A DNA stretch of 64,000 bases, taken from positions 1 to 64,000 of the forward strand of contig SAXG01000098.1 in NCBI GenBank assembly GCA_012932865.1. Reading direction: 5' to 3'. A program made the translations under genes and the position numbers. The notes beneath the pieces are model-generated. The model made no database searches and was not told where the DNA came from. It saw nothing but the letters and a program-made list of their open reading frames with translations. Positions 22,166-34,794 of the stretch are shown piece by piece (positions within the stretch are counted from its first letter, which is position 1; the number at the start of each line of letters is the position of its first letter). Source of the DNA: Amylostereum areolatum (Eukaryota; Basidiomycota; Agaricomycetes; Russulales; Stereaceae).

Positions 22166-23588
22166 ATGTCTGCGGCACCCCTCGCCGACGGCAGCGACGC
22201 TGAGCGTCAACCTCTGCTCTCATCCAAGCCGCCGAGCTATCATGAACCTGCATTGGAGCCTGATTCCATCGTCTCCGCGGACGAAGAAGACGTAAACGAG
22301 CCGCTGGAGACGCCGACGAAGAAGACAAGCCTATGGGCGATACTATGGTACATCGTCCTGGCCTCCTTTAGCGGGGTTGCTCTGGCGTTCTTTGTCAAGG
22401 GCTTCATCGATGCGGACGATGTCGACGTACGTCTGAATCACTTGTGGGGTTCGACTGAGCGCGCTAATCGAGAATCCAGTTTGACCTCAAGGGCGCATTG
22501 AAGAAGGCGCTTGGAGGCGGGCTGAGTGGTGCTGCAGGTGCGATTTCCCGTGGACCGTGCTCGTCGTAATTCTGATGAAGTATTGTGGTTAGCAATGGTG
22601 CTGCAGGTGTTGACTCTCATGGTGCGTTTCCTAGTCCTCTGCGTTTGAATCGGTCAACGGATCGACATCGGTCGTGACAGCCCTTGCGCACGGTCATGAA
22701 TTACCAGTATCGCTACGGTACCACCACGACACAGGCCATCGGTACTCTCTATCGTGACGGCGGCCTCTCGCGGTACTACCAAGGGCTCCTGGCCGCGCTC
22801 GTGCAAGGTCCCGTTTCCCGGTTCGGGGACACAGCCGCGAACGCGGGTATCCTCGCACTCCTTCAGTCGAACACGTTCATGAAGAAGCTGCCGACTTTCA
22901 TCAAGACCATATTCGCGTCGGTCGCCGCGGCGCTGTTCCGCATGGTGCTCACCCCCGTGGACACGCTCAAGACGACGTTGCAAACGCAGGGAAAGAAGGG
23001 CTGGGGAATTTTGGGACGCAGGGTATGTTTTTCTTTTCCTATTAGCAAGATCCAGTATTGACATACCTTGCAGATCAAGACATATGGGATCGGCTCTCTG
23101 TGGTACGGCGCGTTCGCAACAGCTGCTGCCACCTTTGTTGGCCACTACCCCGTACGTTTTCGTTCTCAGTTACCCGCGACATCCCAGCTAATATCGTCGT
23201 ATAGTGGTTTGGCACCTATAACGGCTTGGATGCATCTCTCCCCCCTCCCAACAACCTCGGGCAGAAATTGCTCCGCCAGGCGTTCATCGGATTCGCCGCC
23301 TCGGTGATCTCAGACACCATCTCCAACTCGCTCCGTGTGGTCAAGACCTACCGCCAGGTGAACGAGACACGGATCGGATACTTCGACGCGGCGCGCAACG
23401 TCGTCGCGGCCGACGGCTTGATTGGCCTGTTCGGACGCGGGCTGAAGACGAGGATCATCGCGAACGGGTGCCAGGGCCTTATGTTCTCCATTCTCTGGAA
23501 GCTCTTCATGGACATGTACGTTTCTCAATCTGTTCCCATGAGCTAGGGCTGACTTTGGCTTAGATGGAACGAGAAGACAAAGCAATAG
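22166..23588 (+). CDS. Mitochondrial carrier family protein
   Basis: Seven exons (22166-22426, 22480-22537, 22593-22621, 22681-23022, 23074-23151, 23205-23515, 23564-23588) give 367 aa. A hydrophilic N-terminus with one hydrophobic segment (WAILWYIVLASFSGVALAFF) precedes the carrier fold. The middle repeat has the carrier signature LTPVDTLKTTLQTQG; the flanking repeats are recognisable but degenerate (LMPLRTVMNYQYRYG, and ISNSLRVVKTYRQ). The family exchanges metabolites across the inner mitochondrial membrane. The poor first and third signatures and the extra N-terminal membrane segment place it among atypical carriers; a substrate cannot be named. Confidence 0.85.
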
Positions 23589-23984
23589 ATAGTTTCTCGC
23601 ATTGTATCTTGAGGTGACCTTCTATCATATTTATTGGTCCAACGAGCGTGTGAGGTGCAATCCGCTCACCGTGCGTTTGACGGTCTGATCTTGCTGGACG
23701 CGGGCCCATCGCTGAACGAAGTTCCCTCTGCAAAGGACCATATAAGGCCGTTGTGAACAACGAACTGTATCGAATTATGCAACGCGTTATGTAATGAGCC
23801 CTAGGTCCAAGAGGCATCAAGAATACAGGAATATACGTAAGATACGAGAAGGTACATATGGTAAAAGCTCAAATTATTGTGTGTCGACTAAAAGAAATAG
23901 AAACGAGTCCAGCGTGTATCGAGTATCATTTACCCTTAGGTCCGTCAAAATTGTTGAAGGTTGGACAGAGTTGATCCCAAGCCG
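23589..23984. other. Intergenic between convergent carrier and laccase genes
   Basis: No gene is recognised; it contains both 3' flanks. Confidence 0.4.
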
Positions 23985-26641
23985 CTAGAAATCCCTATGG
24001 TAAGCATACATCTCCTTCCCCCACGAGCGGGTCTCACCAGAGGGATGTATGTCCTGCGCTACCTCGTCCACACGCTCGGCCATGACCGCCGCAAAGCCTG
24101 CTGTTAGGTGCCAATCTGTTTAGGTGGTCAGATATTATTGGTTCGAGTTGGCATTGCGCGGAAGAAGGCGCACCGATGTGGCAATGGATGAACCACGGTC
24201 CCGGGTTGTCCGTGACGAATCGGATGGTCACTTCGTCGCTGGCGTTGCCGATGTTGACCGTGTCGCGGATGACGGGATTGACGAAGTTGTAGGAGCTGTT
24301 ACCGGCGCTGCGAAGAACATGGAATGCGTGCTGTACAACGAGAAGGAGTGAGATGCAGATCAGGGGGAAATAGGAGATTGGATCGTACGCCGTGGAGATG
24401 GACACTGTATGAGAGGAAGTAAGGTCAGTGTGCAAACATGCCATACATATACAGTAGGAAGACGTACGGGTGCTAACGTTGGGGGGCATGGCTCAGTAAG
24501 ATACGCTCGACCAGATGTAAGTCGAAAAAGCTCACCGGACCACCAGTTGCTCCGCCGGGAATAATAAGGTCGACTACTTTATTCCGTTCGAGCCCGTATA
24601 CGCTTCCGTTGGGCATAAGTTCCTGCGGTTTCTTGGCTCCGCTGAGGATCTGGAGGAGCACGGGGATGGTGGGCGGCTGAAAGGTGACATTGTTGACATA
24701 GAACAACCGCGGCGTCGAGTTCTAGAGTATATGTTTGAAATGGAGAATCTGCGGGAGATCGAGGGCAAGGAGAGAGACGTACGCTGAGGAAAACATCGAG
24801 ATTAATGGTCGTGACGCTTGGGTCTCCGATACGATGGGGCCCGGGCTAAAAAATAGAGTAAGAAACTCGCATGAGCCTCGACGGACACCGGGAGCGTACC
24901 ACGGGGGATTGGTCCAAGGGCTAGGAAATACGTCAGATTTCTTCAGAGGCATGATCAATAGCAGTGTGACGTACGTGCAGATCCGTCTCGAGGAGGAGAC
25001 GGGTTGCAGACGTAGCCTTCGACGTGGGATCCGCGTTCGGCGCACCAGCATAGCGCAGAATGGCGGAGTTGAGCCCGCCGGCGAACGTCGTGTTTCCGAG
25101 GTCGGGCTGAGCGCGAATCCCTGGATTAATGAATGTCGCCGTTAGTAAGCGGCTGAGGTCACAAAGAAGATGGGGCATGGAACACTAACAGTAGTTGGCA
25201 GGGGGTTGATTAGCGTTCAACTAGTGTGCAGTGGCGTGGCGTGGGCCTCGGTTATATAATAAACAACAACGGTAGGGCTTACCACGATAGAATAGCGCTG
25301 AGCTGTAGGAAAGCAATGTCAACCTCGGAATACATCTAAAGTCGTCCCACGCACCGGCAAATATCTGGATCGAGTTGACCACGAACGGCTGAGTGTTCAC
25401 GCCATCAGCTTCAATCACAGTCAAATCGTGCTGGTCGATTGAAAAGATGAAGTTGGAATCGCAAGAGATGGAAACCACGCGGAAGCGGTATCTGTGTCTC
25501 GTAGCATGAGGACGATATCAGGGGAGGGGTGGGAAGAGAACCACCGTTTCCCTTGTTGGACATTGACGACAGCGAGAGGCGAGTTCGGCGTCGGGCTGTT
25601 GGAATACCTCCCGAGCCCATTGATGAGGACCGAGTCGGGTGCGGGAATAGCTGGGGCATCGTGGCTGAAGTAATGATACCTGCATTTATTCGTTAGGTTT
25701 CCTTATATATTTGGCAGCGGACGAAGGTCGGGAGGGCTTACCAGTCTGCGAGCGTAATCACCGTCGAATCTGATCGGATGTGCAGGTGTCAGTGTTACTC
25801 GTTCAATGCACTACTACATAGGGACAAGAAAGACATACCATCATCGACATCGTACAGGTTCGCGTGCGGGTCTTTAGGGTCGTATACAATAAGAGGACCC
25901 CGAAGACCGTCACAGTACTGGTTGGAGAAGTGCGAGTGATACCTGCAGGTACCGTGAGTGCCACAATAACCGGGTCGACGTATGGCGCAAGGAGCCTACC
26001 AAAAGGTACCTGTGCAGCGCATTCAGACGGGAATGAATGGGAGGAAACGAGGCACCCGATCGAGGGGGGTACTTACCGGCTTGGTCGGGGATACTGAAGT
26101 TATAAAGGAAGGAGTCTCCGGGAATGATTGGACACTGGTTGATGGAGGCTGCGCCATCTGCCCAGTTTGTACCACCGTGTTGGAAGATACCGTGCCAGTG
26201 CTGTATTCATAGATTCAATGTAAGGCCATCCGATATCATTGGTGACAAATTAAAAGTGGCGTACGACGGAGGTTACTATGTCCATGTTGGTGTCGTTCAA
26301 ACTATCCTTGACATTGATTCGGAAGTTGTCGCCCTGTACGAAGCGAAAGAGAGAGATAGGTCAGGTTGAACAAGGATCATCAGGGGCCGCCATGCGCACC
26401 TTGTTTCCTTTGATGATGGGTCCGGGGAAGGTCCCGCCAGCAAGAACGGTGCTGTATATATCGTCAATCTAACCTACTCCTAGATCGCCAACGTCGGAGG
26501 TGGGACGTACTCGCGAGCGTATCCATCCGGTGCTATTACCTTGTTGACAATATTCAAGTTTGTACTGACCACGGCAGCGAGTGTATTAGAAGAGAATAAC
26601 CAGAGAGTGAGGATAGAGGAGCGTTGTAAGGAAAGTAGCAT
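23985..26641 (-). CDS. Laccase (multicopper oxidase), secreted
   Basis: Starts ATG 26641 with a signal peptide ([18 protein letters not shown], then NTLAA) and ends TAG 23985. Copper ligands are visible in order: [12 protein letters not shown], then [18 protein letters not shown], then HPVHLHGHAFHVL, then [12 protein letters not shown]. Ten residues after the T1 cysteine the axial position is Phe, as in high-potential laccases. There are many introns. Two very small exons are needed: a 10-bp exon (GTACCTTTTG near 26004) to make AGTFWYHSH, and a 5-bp exon (CACCC near 24468) to make the HP of HPVHLHGH. In most laccases the third residue of that motif is Phe, here Val. Laccases oxidise phenols with oxygen outside the cell. 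Exon borders between about 24700 and 25000 are the least certain. Confidence 0.93.
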
Positions 26642-28139
26642 GGCAAAAAGTACTGACTTCTGCCCCCCACAGTCGTTAGGTATTTTATATGCCTCATAGA
26701 CGCACAGAGTCGCAGAGAAAGCCGTCGAAACGGGTTATGGGCGCTTCGGTGGCACGCGTTGGAATGGACTGTGCTGGGGTAGACACTGGTAGGGCCAAGG
26801 TCGTTGAATCGAGAACTGACTCAACTGGAATGATGGCTGCGCGTAAAGCGGCGACCTCTTGCCCGCTTCAGAGTACCCAGGAACCTCGAGTGAGAGCAAG
26901 TGAATGCGAATCGTTCCTGCGATGACATAGTCCACGGAAATGCTCTCCAGGCCTCACCTTGTGATGTGCGATCAAGCGGTTGAATATGCGTGTGCCCTAC
27001 AGCAGCGAAATAGGATCGTGGCGTGTCCAGGGAATCAAATGTGGCTGCTACACAGGTACAATGCGTAGAGCACACAGGTTGAGCGCTTGGTGACTACGTT
27101 TTGATGGTCGCTGAAGCTGAAGCAGGGCCCGGTCAAGCCCTGTGACCTTCCAGAGCAGGCGATGGTATATGCTGAGACAGTCGCGACAGGTAAGGTCGGG
27201 GCTGGATTGAGGGAGGTCGGGTCTGTGAACACGGGGTGGTGTCCTGCAGTGCGCCACATATGATAGATCATTAGTCAAGACATGATCCTTTGGTGGCCAC
27301 TCGGGCCTACAACGGAGACAAAGTCAAAGGACATTAGGCGGAACGTCCGCGTCCAGACACCCCCTCAGTGGTGTAATTGCCTCGGCTTCAGAGCAGCTGT
27401 CACTCAAGGCCTGATCCGTACCATACGGGCGGGGAGGGTCAGCAGAGCAAAGCAACAAAACGGACTTGGGTCGACAACGCAATACAGTGCTGCATATGCG
27501 ACCTGGATAGGAACATAGATGAGAATGATTGAAAGGTAGAAACGATACAGTAAGCCACCGGCGAGGAAGTGCGCACCTGCGAACGGCGGAACCTGTGAAC
27601 GGCGAAACTTGTGAACGGCGAGGGGTGTTAAGGGCTTCAGCCGAAGTACGACCCCAATGCACAGCCTTGTGCGAAACATCGCCCACACTGCATATGCACA
27701 AGTCGGGCCGTTGCCCCCGCTCCAACCGCGAAAAAGAGGTCGAGATTATGAACAGCGGCCGAGTCTAGGATATTTTTGGAAGCAATGGTTACGGATCCAG
27801 GTTGAGAGGGAGGAAATGTTGTTCATCAATACGGAGGAGATCTCGTAAGACGTCTAAGGTCTTCGACGTGCCGTGGGACCGTTAGCTATGAAAAAATTCC
27901 CGTTCTGAATCCTTGGTGAACAAGAGTGCGTAGCGCGATGGGCGGTCTGTCGGATATCAATTTATCTATTGTCGTACTCTGACAGGGGGACGATCCTCGC
28001 AATTGGGTGTGAATAAAATGAGGGAGAGAAGGGGGGGAAAGAATCAAACGAGAACGGGAAAGCCTAAGTACACGCATGTAAGTCAACCACCGGCAGTCGG
28101 TTGTATCAAGGCTGTATCACAGCCTGTATGATACATACC
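26642..28139. other. Laccase upstream region and intergenic DNA
   Basis: No gene is recognised in about 1.5 kb. Near 27577-27618 there are three spaced copies of TGTGAACGGCG-like sequence, probably a trivial short repeat. The first few hundred bases must contain the laccase promoter. Confidence 0.4.
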
Positions 28140-28693
28140 TCATGCTTCTTTGGGATGGAAGCACCACTTGGCTTCAGCGTTGTGCAGCTCCAAACCCAAT
28201 TCTTCCCTGATCATAGACAGCAGCCTCTTCTCGTCGTTCTCTACCAGTTGCGTGTGGTGGTTTGAGTACAACCGCACGATTCCTGCGTATCTCAGAGGGA
28301 GCAGGAATGGGTGCTTAGACTGGAGGGTTTTGAAGCCACAGATCCGGGCGATCTCCGCGACTGTAGCCATTGAGGTGGTCGGACTGATTTTGCTTCGCAA
28401 ATACTCGACGACGTCCTCCTTCTCGTCATACGAGATCAGGCACTGGTATGTGACGGGGATTTCAAAGTGGAGCGTGGGTTGGGGTTTTCAGGCGTGCGAC
28501 GATATTGAAGCGGTAAGGTGGCCATGGGTAAGCGTGTACTGTGAAGGTCGCAAACAGCTTGGCGAGACAGCCGCGGCGTTAGCGCCTTATCAGGCAAGAT
28601 ATGGATACGGAAGGGGAAACGGCTTACCTGTTCGTATTCTTCTTCAGACATGTTGTAATAATCGACATCGGACATTCCACGTACGTGAGCCAT
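28140..28693 (-). CDS. Hypothetical 122-aa protein
   Basis: Two exons (28693-28628 and 28442-28140; donor GTAAGC, acceptor ACCAG, phase 0) give 122 aa. The N-terminus is acidic (MSEEEYEQ), and the body has a compact, non-repetitive sequence (PTTSMATVAEIARICGF, then LLSMIREELGLELHNAEA). No signal peptide or membrane segment is seen. I do not recognise the family. The start could also be the Met at 28675 or lie in a further upstream exon. Confidence 0.5.
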
Positions 28694-29364
28694 GCGCTGG
28701 CCTAGGAGAAGGGATTTTTGGGAGAACTTCAAGTTCGGAGGACGACATGGGGGATGAAGCTGAGAGGGGGTGTAGAGACCATTGGCCGTAGGCACATAAG
28801 TAGCGCGATGACAATGGCCATGATGGGCTTTTGGTTTCACAAAAGTGACGAAGTTGAACGAACAGAGAGTTCGTAGGCACGTGGCAGAACAATGGCGAGA
28901 TAAGGACCTTAAGATAAGATAAAGGCAGACCCATCACCCATGACGTCACTTGCACACGGATCACTGCAGCCTCAATTTTGCTTATGGGCGACGGAGGTTG
29001 ACGGCCACAACTCGCTCCCAAGTCCCGACGGTGACGATCTCCACTTTGACCGAAGCTTCTCGATCTCCACCACTCTATTGGAAGGCGGACACGCTCCCCA
29101 AGGGCCGCTCCGTTTCAAACTTGGCAACGAGGACGGAAGAGGTGATGTCATCCCATGTCATCGACGGCGACAGCGGTCAAGGGCTGGAGGGCTCGCCAGG
29201 TGCGTCATCCATTACCGCCCCACATTTCTTTTTTGGAGCGGTATATATACCACCGCGCATGGAAGGAAAAGTCTCATAAACCTACCTACCCTCCCTCACT
29301 CACCTGCTCAAGCAACCACACATACAATCTCCCACCTTCACGACCTCACCGAGACATCATCATC

Positions 29365-29703
29365 ATGGTACGCGTTTCGACTACTGAACAGGTTCGCGAA
29401 AGCTGAACCACTTTTTTCCACAGGGCTCCATCGTTTCTGCCATCGGCGGCGCAATTAACGCCATAGTCTCTGCCATTGCTGGCATCATCATGACCATTAT
29501 CAATGTCATCGTCACGGTGCGCACACATGTTGCTCCTTTGATGCGTTTACTCATTGTATGTTCAGATCATCGTAACCATATTCGACGTCATTCTCGACAT
29601 TATCTGCTGCCGCTGCTTCTCGGGCAGGCGTCGTGCCGGTCGTCGCTCAGGTCGATACGGTTGGGGAGGAGGAGGACGCAGTACGAGGACGGCGGCTTAC
29701 TGA
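29365..29703 (+). CDS. Small hydrophobic Cys-containing membrane protein
   Basis: Three exons (29365-29367, 29424-29516, 29566-29703) give about 77 aa. Exon 1 is the ATG alone; the splice to GGC gives MGSIVSAIGGAINAIV. An Ile/Val/Ala-rich hydrophobic stretch of roughly 45 residues follows, then a Cys cluster (DIICCRCFSGRR) and a basic Arg/Gly tail. This composition is typical of short abundant Agaricomycete membrane proteins of unknown function. An upstream TATATA at 29242-29248 may serve as promoter. Function unknown; splice sites are clear. Confidence 0.65.
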
Positions 29704-32700
29704 GCAGGCCTTCGTTGGCACTAAAGAGGGCTGTTTGCTCTCGGTCTGAGGATTGGCTTCATACCCCTTACCCACGCGATACTTCCGCCAGCTTCCGCTT
29801 GCTGCTTTCCGACGATGTCTAGTACAGTACAATTACCTGTCTGACCACCTGTATATCCTTGTATCCATATCTTTTTTTATGACTTCCCAATCGCTCGGCG
29901 AACGAGAAACGCAAATTGATCATTTCATCCGTCCACAATTTCAACCGCGTCGTTCACAAACTTCTCCTTCTGCTCTATGCCACTGCGCAGCCCGCATGAG
30001 TTTGGGAAGGTACCGGATGATACGCGCGCCCAGTGGTTGCCTCCGAAGGGAAATGCCATACCAGGTTGAGCGAGCAGATCCGGCTGGATGGGCCCGAGTG
30101 TGGCGCGCAGGGAGGCGTGGTGTGGTATTTCTGCACGGTGGCCTAGAGGACCGCGGCGGTAAGAAGGGGTTGGCCCAGGGAAATGAGCCATCCAGCACAG
30201 GCGACAAGGTAGGGGCGAAGCATGAAGAGACTAAGGAGATGGGGAGAGGCAGGGTCAAGGGTGGTAGTTGCGCCTCCGAATTTGGAGGGGATGAGTGTCG
30301 AAAGGTAACAAAGTGCATACTGTGAGACGTGGCTTCAGTCATTTAACAATCGGACAATGGCGAGGAACAATCACTCACGGAAAATTGACGTTGAACACTC
30401 CATCGCCACGCGTCGGCCAGCCCTATATGGTGTGAACGCAACCTCCATGTGTTCGAGGCGACCTTCGGCTCCATTACGCGACACGCCGTCTGTCCAAGCG
30501 TTGTGACACGCGATCCACGTGCTTGAGGATGGCGTCGCCTGCTCGCTCAACAAGGCTAGGGTCGATCTCAGGCCGGGCATGCTTGGGATCACAATGTCGA
30601 CGAGTTCCGGGAGAAGGGCGAAGAACAAAAGCGAGCTGGCTGGCTTTGAGTTATGAGAGTCCTCGAGCAACGAGAGGTAGGACATTTCAAGGATACAAGT
30701 GAGCGGACTCAGAGATGGAAGAAACGAAGTGTATGCGTCATTAGGGGATCATAGTTCGGTTTGGTGGCCGATCCTACGAGTGGCCGTTGAACGAGACCTG
30801 AAGAGGGAAAAAGTGGACACCCAGGTCAGACTTTTCGAGGTGCAGAAGGATCAGGAGGATTATATATATACCTTCAGCGACCTGCTACTTACATGGTCCC
30901 AAAATCCGACATGAACCATGGGTGGAGGAGGCCGGCCACGGAGCGGTTCTCTCTGGTTGTTTCTTCGCTCCCCGCCCCCCGCCCATTGTTCGCCTGGTCT
31001 TTTGCGGTTGATAGCATCCAAGTTGGCGATTTCGCTGTCCTCATATGAGAAGACGGAATGCTCGATGGTGCCGGCGCGGGTATGCGTGAACGTAATGGCA
31101 GCAGTGCGTGGGATGTAAAAATCTACAGAATAACACAACAACGCATAAGAAATTTAAACGAGGAGAGATGATGGGGGCGGCATGCGCACCTTTCATCGCT
31201 AAGGTGCTCGAGAAAGCTCGTGTCGGTGATAGGGAGTCTGCGCCGTCACCTGGTAGTTCTAACTTGAGGCGATGGCATTGGGACTGCTGACACCGAGAGC
31301 GGAGAGGGTAACAGTGGTCCGTAGTATCGCTAAATAATCGAGAGTCTTGGCGTGAACTCGAACGAACAGGACCAGGAATGAACATACTTGTGCAACCCGC
31401 GCGGATAGAGGTAGATATGGTTGTGCAAGGTTGTGCACGACGTTGCCCTACAGGTTTGGACTCTATTTGCGCCTTCCTTGATGGTGCCAGCAACGGAGAA
31501 CGTGCCATGCGGGGTGGCAGTCCGAAGAGGTGATTCAAGGTAGATAGTCTTGTCTTCAGGTTGAAGGAGTCGTCCGAGAAATCATCGCGGAGGAGTGCGT
31601 CGTTTGCCAGGATCAACAGACTACTTTGCAGCGGGGAGTAAGCGAGGCAAAAGCGGGAAGAGAAGAAGATGATTTTAGTTTGCTATCTTTCCGCCTGTGG
31701 GGTAGGTCTTTGAGTGCGAGTGCTTTGCGTGTTTGCTGGGCGATCATGGCCTATCATGGCAGTCCCTGCGTGGAAGAACATCCAACGAATCAGCGTTCGC
31801 GACGAATTCTGCCGAGTCTGCCGAGCCCGGCAGAAGCCGTATCGGTACGTGCCCAAGTCCGCGGTGGGAGCATTCTTCAACTTCGACTTCAATGGCGGTT
31901 TTGGTGAACGACTTACAATCTCAAAAGGCGAGCACCTGTGCGTCACAGCGGGTGATGCGCTGAATACGGTGCTTTCTGTGGAGGTACTCTGGTGGCCAGA
32001 AAATCGAGACTCCTTGTTTCCGCTGGTCGCACTCAGGGTTCATACGGTATGGTACGTTTATGCCTTGATTATTCATGGCGGGAAGTCCACGTACTACTCT
32101 GACCCAGTTTGACGGTCCCTCTTCGCTCTGCATCTGTTTTTTTTTTGTCCACATCGTGACCAAACTTGAACGCGTCATTTTTGATCGAGACTAATCGAGT
32201 GTCGCTCTACGGATAGTCCTGTTCTGCCTGTCAGTCCTGCCAGGTTCCGCCGAGATAAGCATACTCACTCGACACAGTGCTACACGACTCTGAAGATCGG
32301 AAAAAATGTTTGCGCCTGAACCGACCAACCAAAGACTGATGACGATTGGAATATCCGGGACAGATTCCAAGACACTGCCATTTTCAAGATGTATTTCGGT
32401 CGTCCTGGACCAACCTTCGGAGTAGGCTTGCTCCCTACTAGTACGTATGTTTCTCTTACTCTCGTATCATCTCGAATCTCCTAACCTAGCCATGACATTC
32501 CAGGCATTTTACCAACTCAGCAAACACCTGATTTTAATGTACGGACCCGCCCACCGTCTGAACAAATCTGTGTCAGTATGTGATTTTCCGACACAACACT
32601 GTCTGATCAGAAATTATAGACAGCACTTCCCCAAGGCTCAGGCTCGTGTCGTCCGTTTAGAATTTCTCCGCTGTGCGCTATACGGGCAAATGTTCAGTGC

Positions 32701-33382
32701 AATACCGGGTTCAAGATTACTCACAGCCAGCAGAGTGGTGTTTGGATGTTTGACTTTGAACCCTTGGCCAGTTTACAGTGCACTTGGTTTTGTCGTTTCA
32801 TCACCTTCAGTTCTACCAGGAAACTAACAGAGGACACAGAAGTAGTGATCATCGGACGTCTTAGCTGACTGACTGAGTTGGACGGCGACTGACTTCCCAG
32901 TCACAGATCTACGTCGAATCAGCGAGTCTTAACGTAGAGATTATCACGATCGGTGACCCCTGGTGACCCAACACAGGACACGCGTGGGATCGCATGTTCC
33001 TGGGATCTTGTGTGTCCAAGTGGGCTCCGGCGGTAGACCCTGTAATCCGAGTCGCGTTCACGCCCCCGGGTGGGGGTGATCCATCGAGATTCGACGCGCT
33101 GTACGGTAGTAAACACTCTTCAGCTTCAATTGCACAAATACACAGTACATACACAACAGTATACAGTATGAGCCGCTATCAAGAGGGTTGTACTGTATAC
33201 CACTGATTAACATTCAAACACGGCAAAGGGAAAACTAACATGGAAACATATCGAGAACACCGAGAAGATTGCGACGGAATTTTCTATGTAAGTAATACAA
33301 GCCACGAAGAAGGGGACTATTCCAAAGCGTAAGCTGCTCACCACCATATATCCGGAACTATCGTACTAGTAGAGTAACCTCC
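29704..33382. other. Gene-poor region with coding remnants
   Basis: Apart from the fragments noted at 29920-32200 (minus) no gene is recognised. 32200-33380 shows only short, non-conserved frames. Confidence 0.35.
29920..32200 (-). pseudogene. Unidentified multi-exon gene or gene remnant
   Basis: Several minus-strand pieces look protein-like but cannot be joined confidently. Near 31380-31620 the pieces are SDDSFNLKTIYLESPLR and TPHGTFSVAGTIKEGANR. Near 31000-31130 they are FYIPRTAAITFTHTRAGT and EHSVFSYEDSEIANLDAI, near 30540-30640 LPELVDIVIPSMPGLRSTLA, and near 30020-30190 LLAQPGMAFPFGGNHWARVS. Splice-like signals separate them, but stops lie between some pieces. The family is not recognised. 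It could be a real intron-rich gene with a sequence I fail to parse, or a decaying one. Confidence 0.35.
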
Positions 33383-34165
33383 TCAAACATTGCCGTTGTC
33401 GAAGTTGGATGCCCCGCTTATGGCAGTACGAACATGGATGATATACCCATCATCGGTGGGAAACACGGTGATGCTTTCATTGGATTTCGACGCACGACCC
33501 TGACACGGGCGACGGTAAGGATTGAAGGCAGGGCACTTTCCTTTCTCATTACAAACACGTCCCGACGAACTTGGCGCCCCGTCCGTGTTTACATCTCCGG
33601 CGCTCGGCATGAGAGACGGCTCGGGAAAAAAGGCAGGCACAGGTGCGACCGACGGCGGGTAATGGTAAGGGTTGGGTGGATAGGCTGCCGGTGGAGGGAA
33701 AGGCTGTGGGTAGCCATAAGGAGGATACGGCGGTTGGAAGTTCGGATCGAAGTAAGGGTGGTATTGGGCGACGAAGTTGGACGTCCCGTTCCCCGCAACC
33801 TGTGGAGGAGGAGCCTGTCCAGAAATTTAGATGACGTCGACTCAGGGCAGAAGAAAATGAAGATCACTCACCACTGGAGGCGGGTAGTAGGCACGGTCAT
33901 CCGCGACATCAGATGCGGGATCGGTAGCCTGTGGAGTGTGCACGAGGATGGCGGGTGGACCCATAGTGTGTCCGGAGGTGTCGCGGTACTCGCGTCCTTG
34001 AACGAGTTGATCTCCGCCGCGGGGCGTGGGAAAGACGGGGTCTGCCGTTTCCGATGCCGTCGAGTCATTATGAGAGGCATTCCACGATGAATCGAGTGGA
34101 TCCAAGCATATGTTTGGGTACCAGACAACGGGAACTTGAAGGGATGAGGAGGCCGGATTATGCAT
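33383..34165 (-). CDS. Small hypothetical protein, paralogue B of the FNPYRRP/DGYII family
   Basis: Two exons (34165-33872 and 33814-33383; 57-bp intron, donor GTGAGT, phase 0) give 241 aa. Exon 2 opens with a Pro/Tyr-rich low-complexity stretch (PPYPPYGYPQPFPPPAAYPP) and ends with the family motifs AFNPYRRPCQG and DDGYIIHVRT. Its partner is at 5265-6056. No domain, signal peptide or membrane segment is recognised. A 10-kb gypsy element begins only 87 bp upstream of the start codon, so its native promoter is split off. Function unknown. Confidence 0.65.
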
Positions 34166-34247
34166 TGAGGACCAGGTGGATTGAAAGTAGGTTGCATTCG
34201 AGTGCAGGAGATGGGACGTGGACTCGGTCGATGTGATGACAACTCAT

Positions 34248-34252
34248 GGTTG
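34248..34252. repeat. Target-site duplication of Gypsy-1 (left), GGTTG
   Basis: GGTTG lies directly before the first LTR base; the same five bases follow the right LTR at 44468-44472. Confidence 0.95.
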
Positions 34253-34792
34253 TGTTACAACTTGTCCAAGGTACTTCATTTTCCATTGCCTTATTAGGAA
34301 GGACGTCGCTAAACGACAGATTACGACTGTGCCCCAGTTCGTAACCGTCTCAACGACACGACGACGACAGTGCCACAGATCGTCACCATCCCGACGACAG
34401 TGCCACAGATTGTCACCGTCTCAACAGCACAGCCGCGACGGTGCCACAGTCTCATCCCCGTAGATACTTGATGCGACCGTCGCTCAATGTACATATATTT
34501 ACTCGACCTCCTTTCTTATAAAAGGAGGCTCATCGAACGAGCCATTCCTCAGCTCGTTCTCTTTGTAAATACAGGACTGTTCTAACTAAAGAACCTCCTC
34601 TTAAGTATACTAAAGAGAGCCCAAAGTAACTAAGTCGAAAGCTCGCCTAAGTCTTCCGTGAAGACTTACTGCTTCGCTTATCGACCTCAACCTTCGTATC
34701 ACCGAGACGTCTGGATCACCTGATCCCACCTCTCATCTACACGAATACTGTAGCCTGAGCCGCTTGTCACGTGATAAGGACCGTCCTTAACA
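34253..34792 (+). repeat. 5' LTR of Gypsy-1
   Basis: 540 bp, TGTTACAACTT to CGTCCTTAACA. Contains three related copies of a CAGTGCCACAGATYGTCACC unit near 34368-34425, a TATA box and the predicted transcription start. Confidence 0.97.
34517..34551 (+). promoter_or_regulatory. LTR promoter of Gypsy-1: TATA box and inferred start
   Basis: TATAAAAG at 34517-34524. The inferred start, AG in TTCCTCAG|CTCG at 34551, lies 34 bp from the TATA box. It is supported indirectly because the ten bases from 34551 are exactly complementary to the sequence just inside the LTR, and because Gypsy-2 has the same TTCCTCAG context. Confidence 0.6.
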
Positions 34793-34794
34793 CT

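Noticed and set aside
27577..27618. Three GTGAACGGCG copies, considered as a regulatory or CRISPR-like repeat
   Set aside because: Too few, irregular spacing of under 10 bp, no spacers of equal size.
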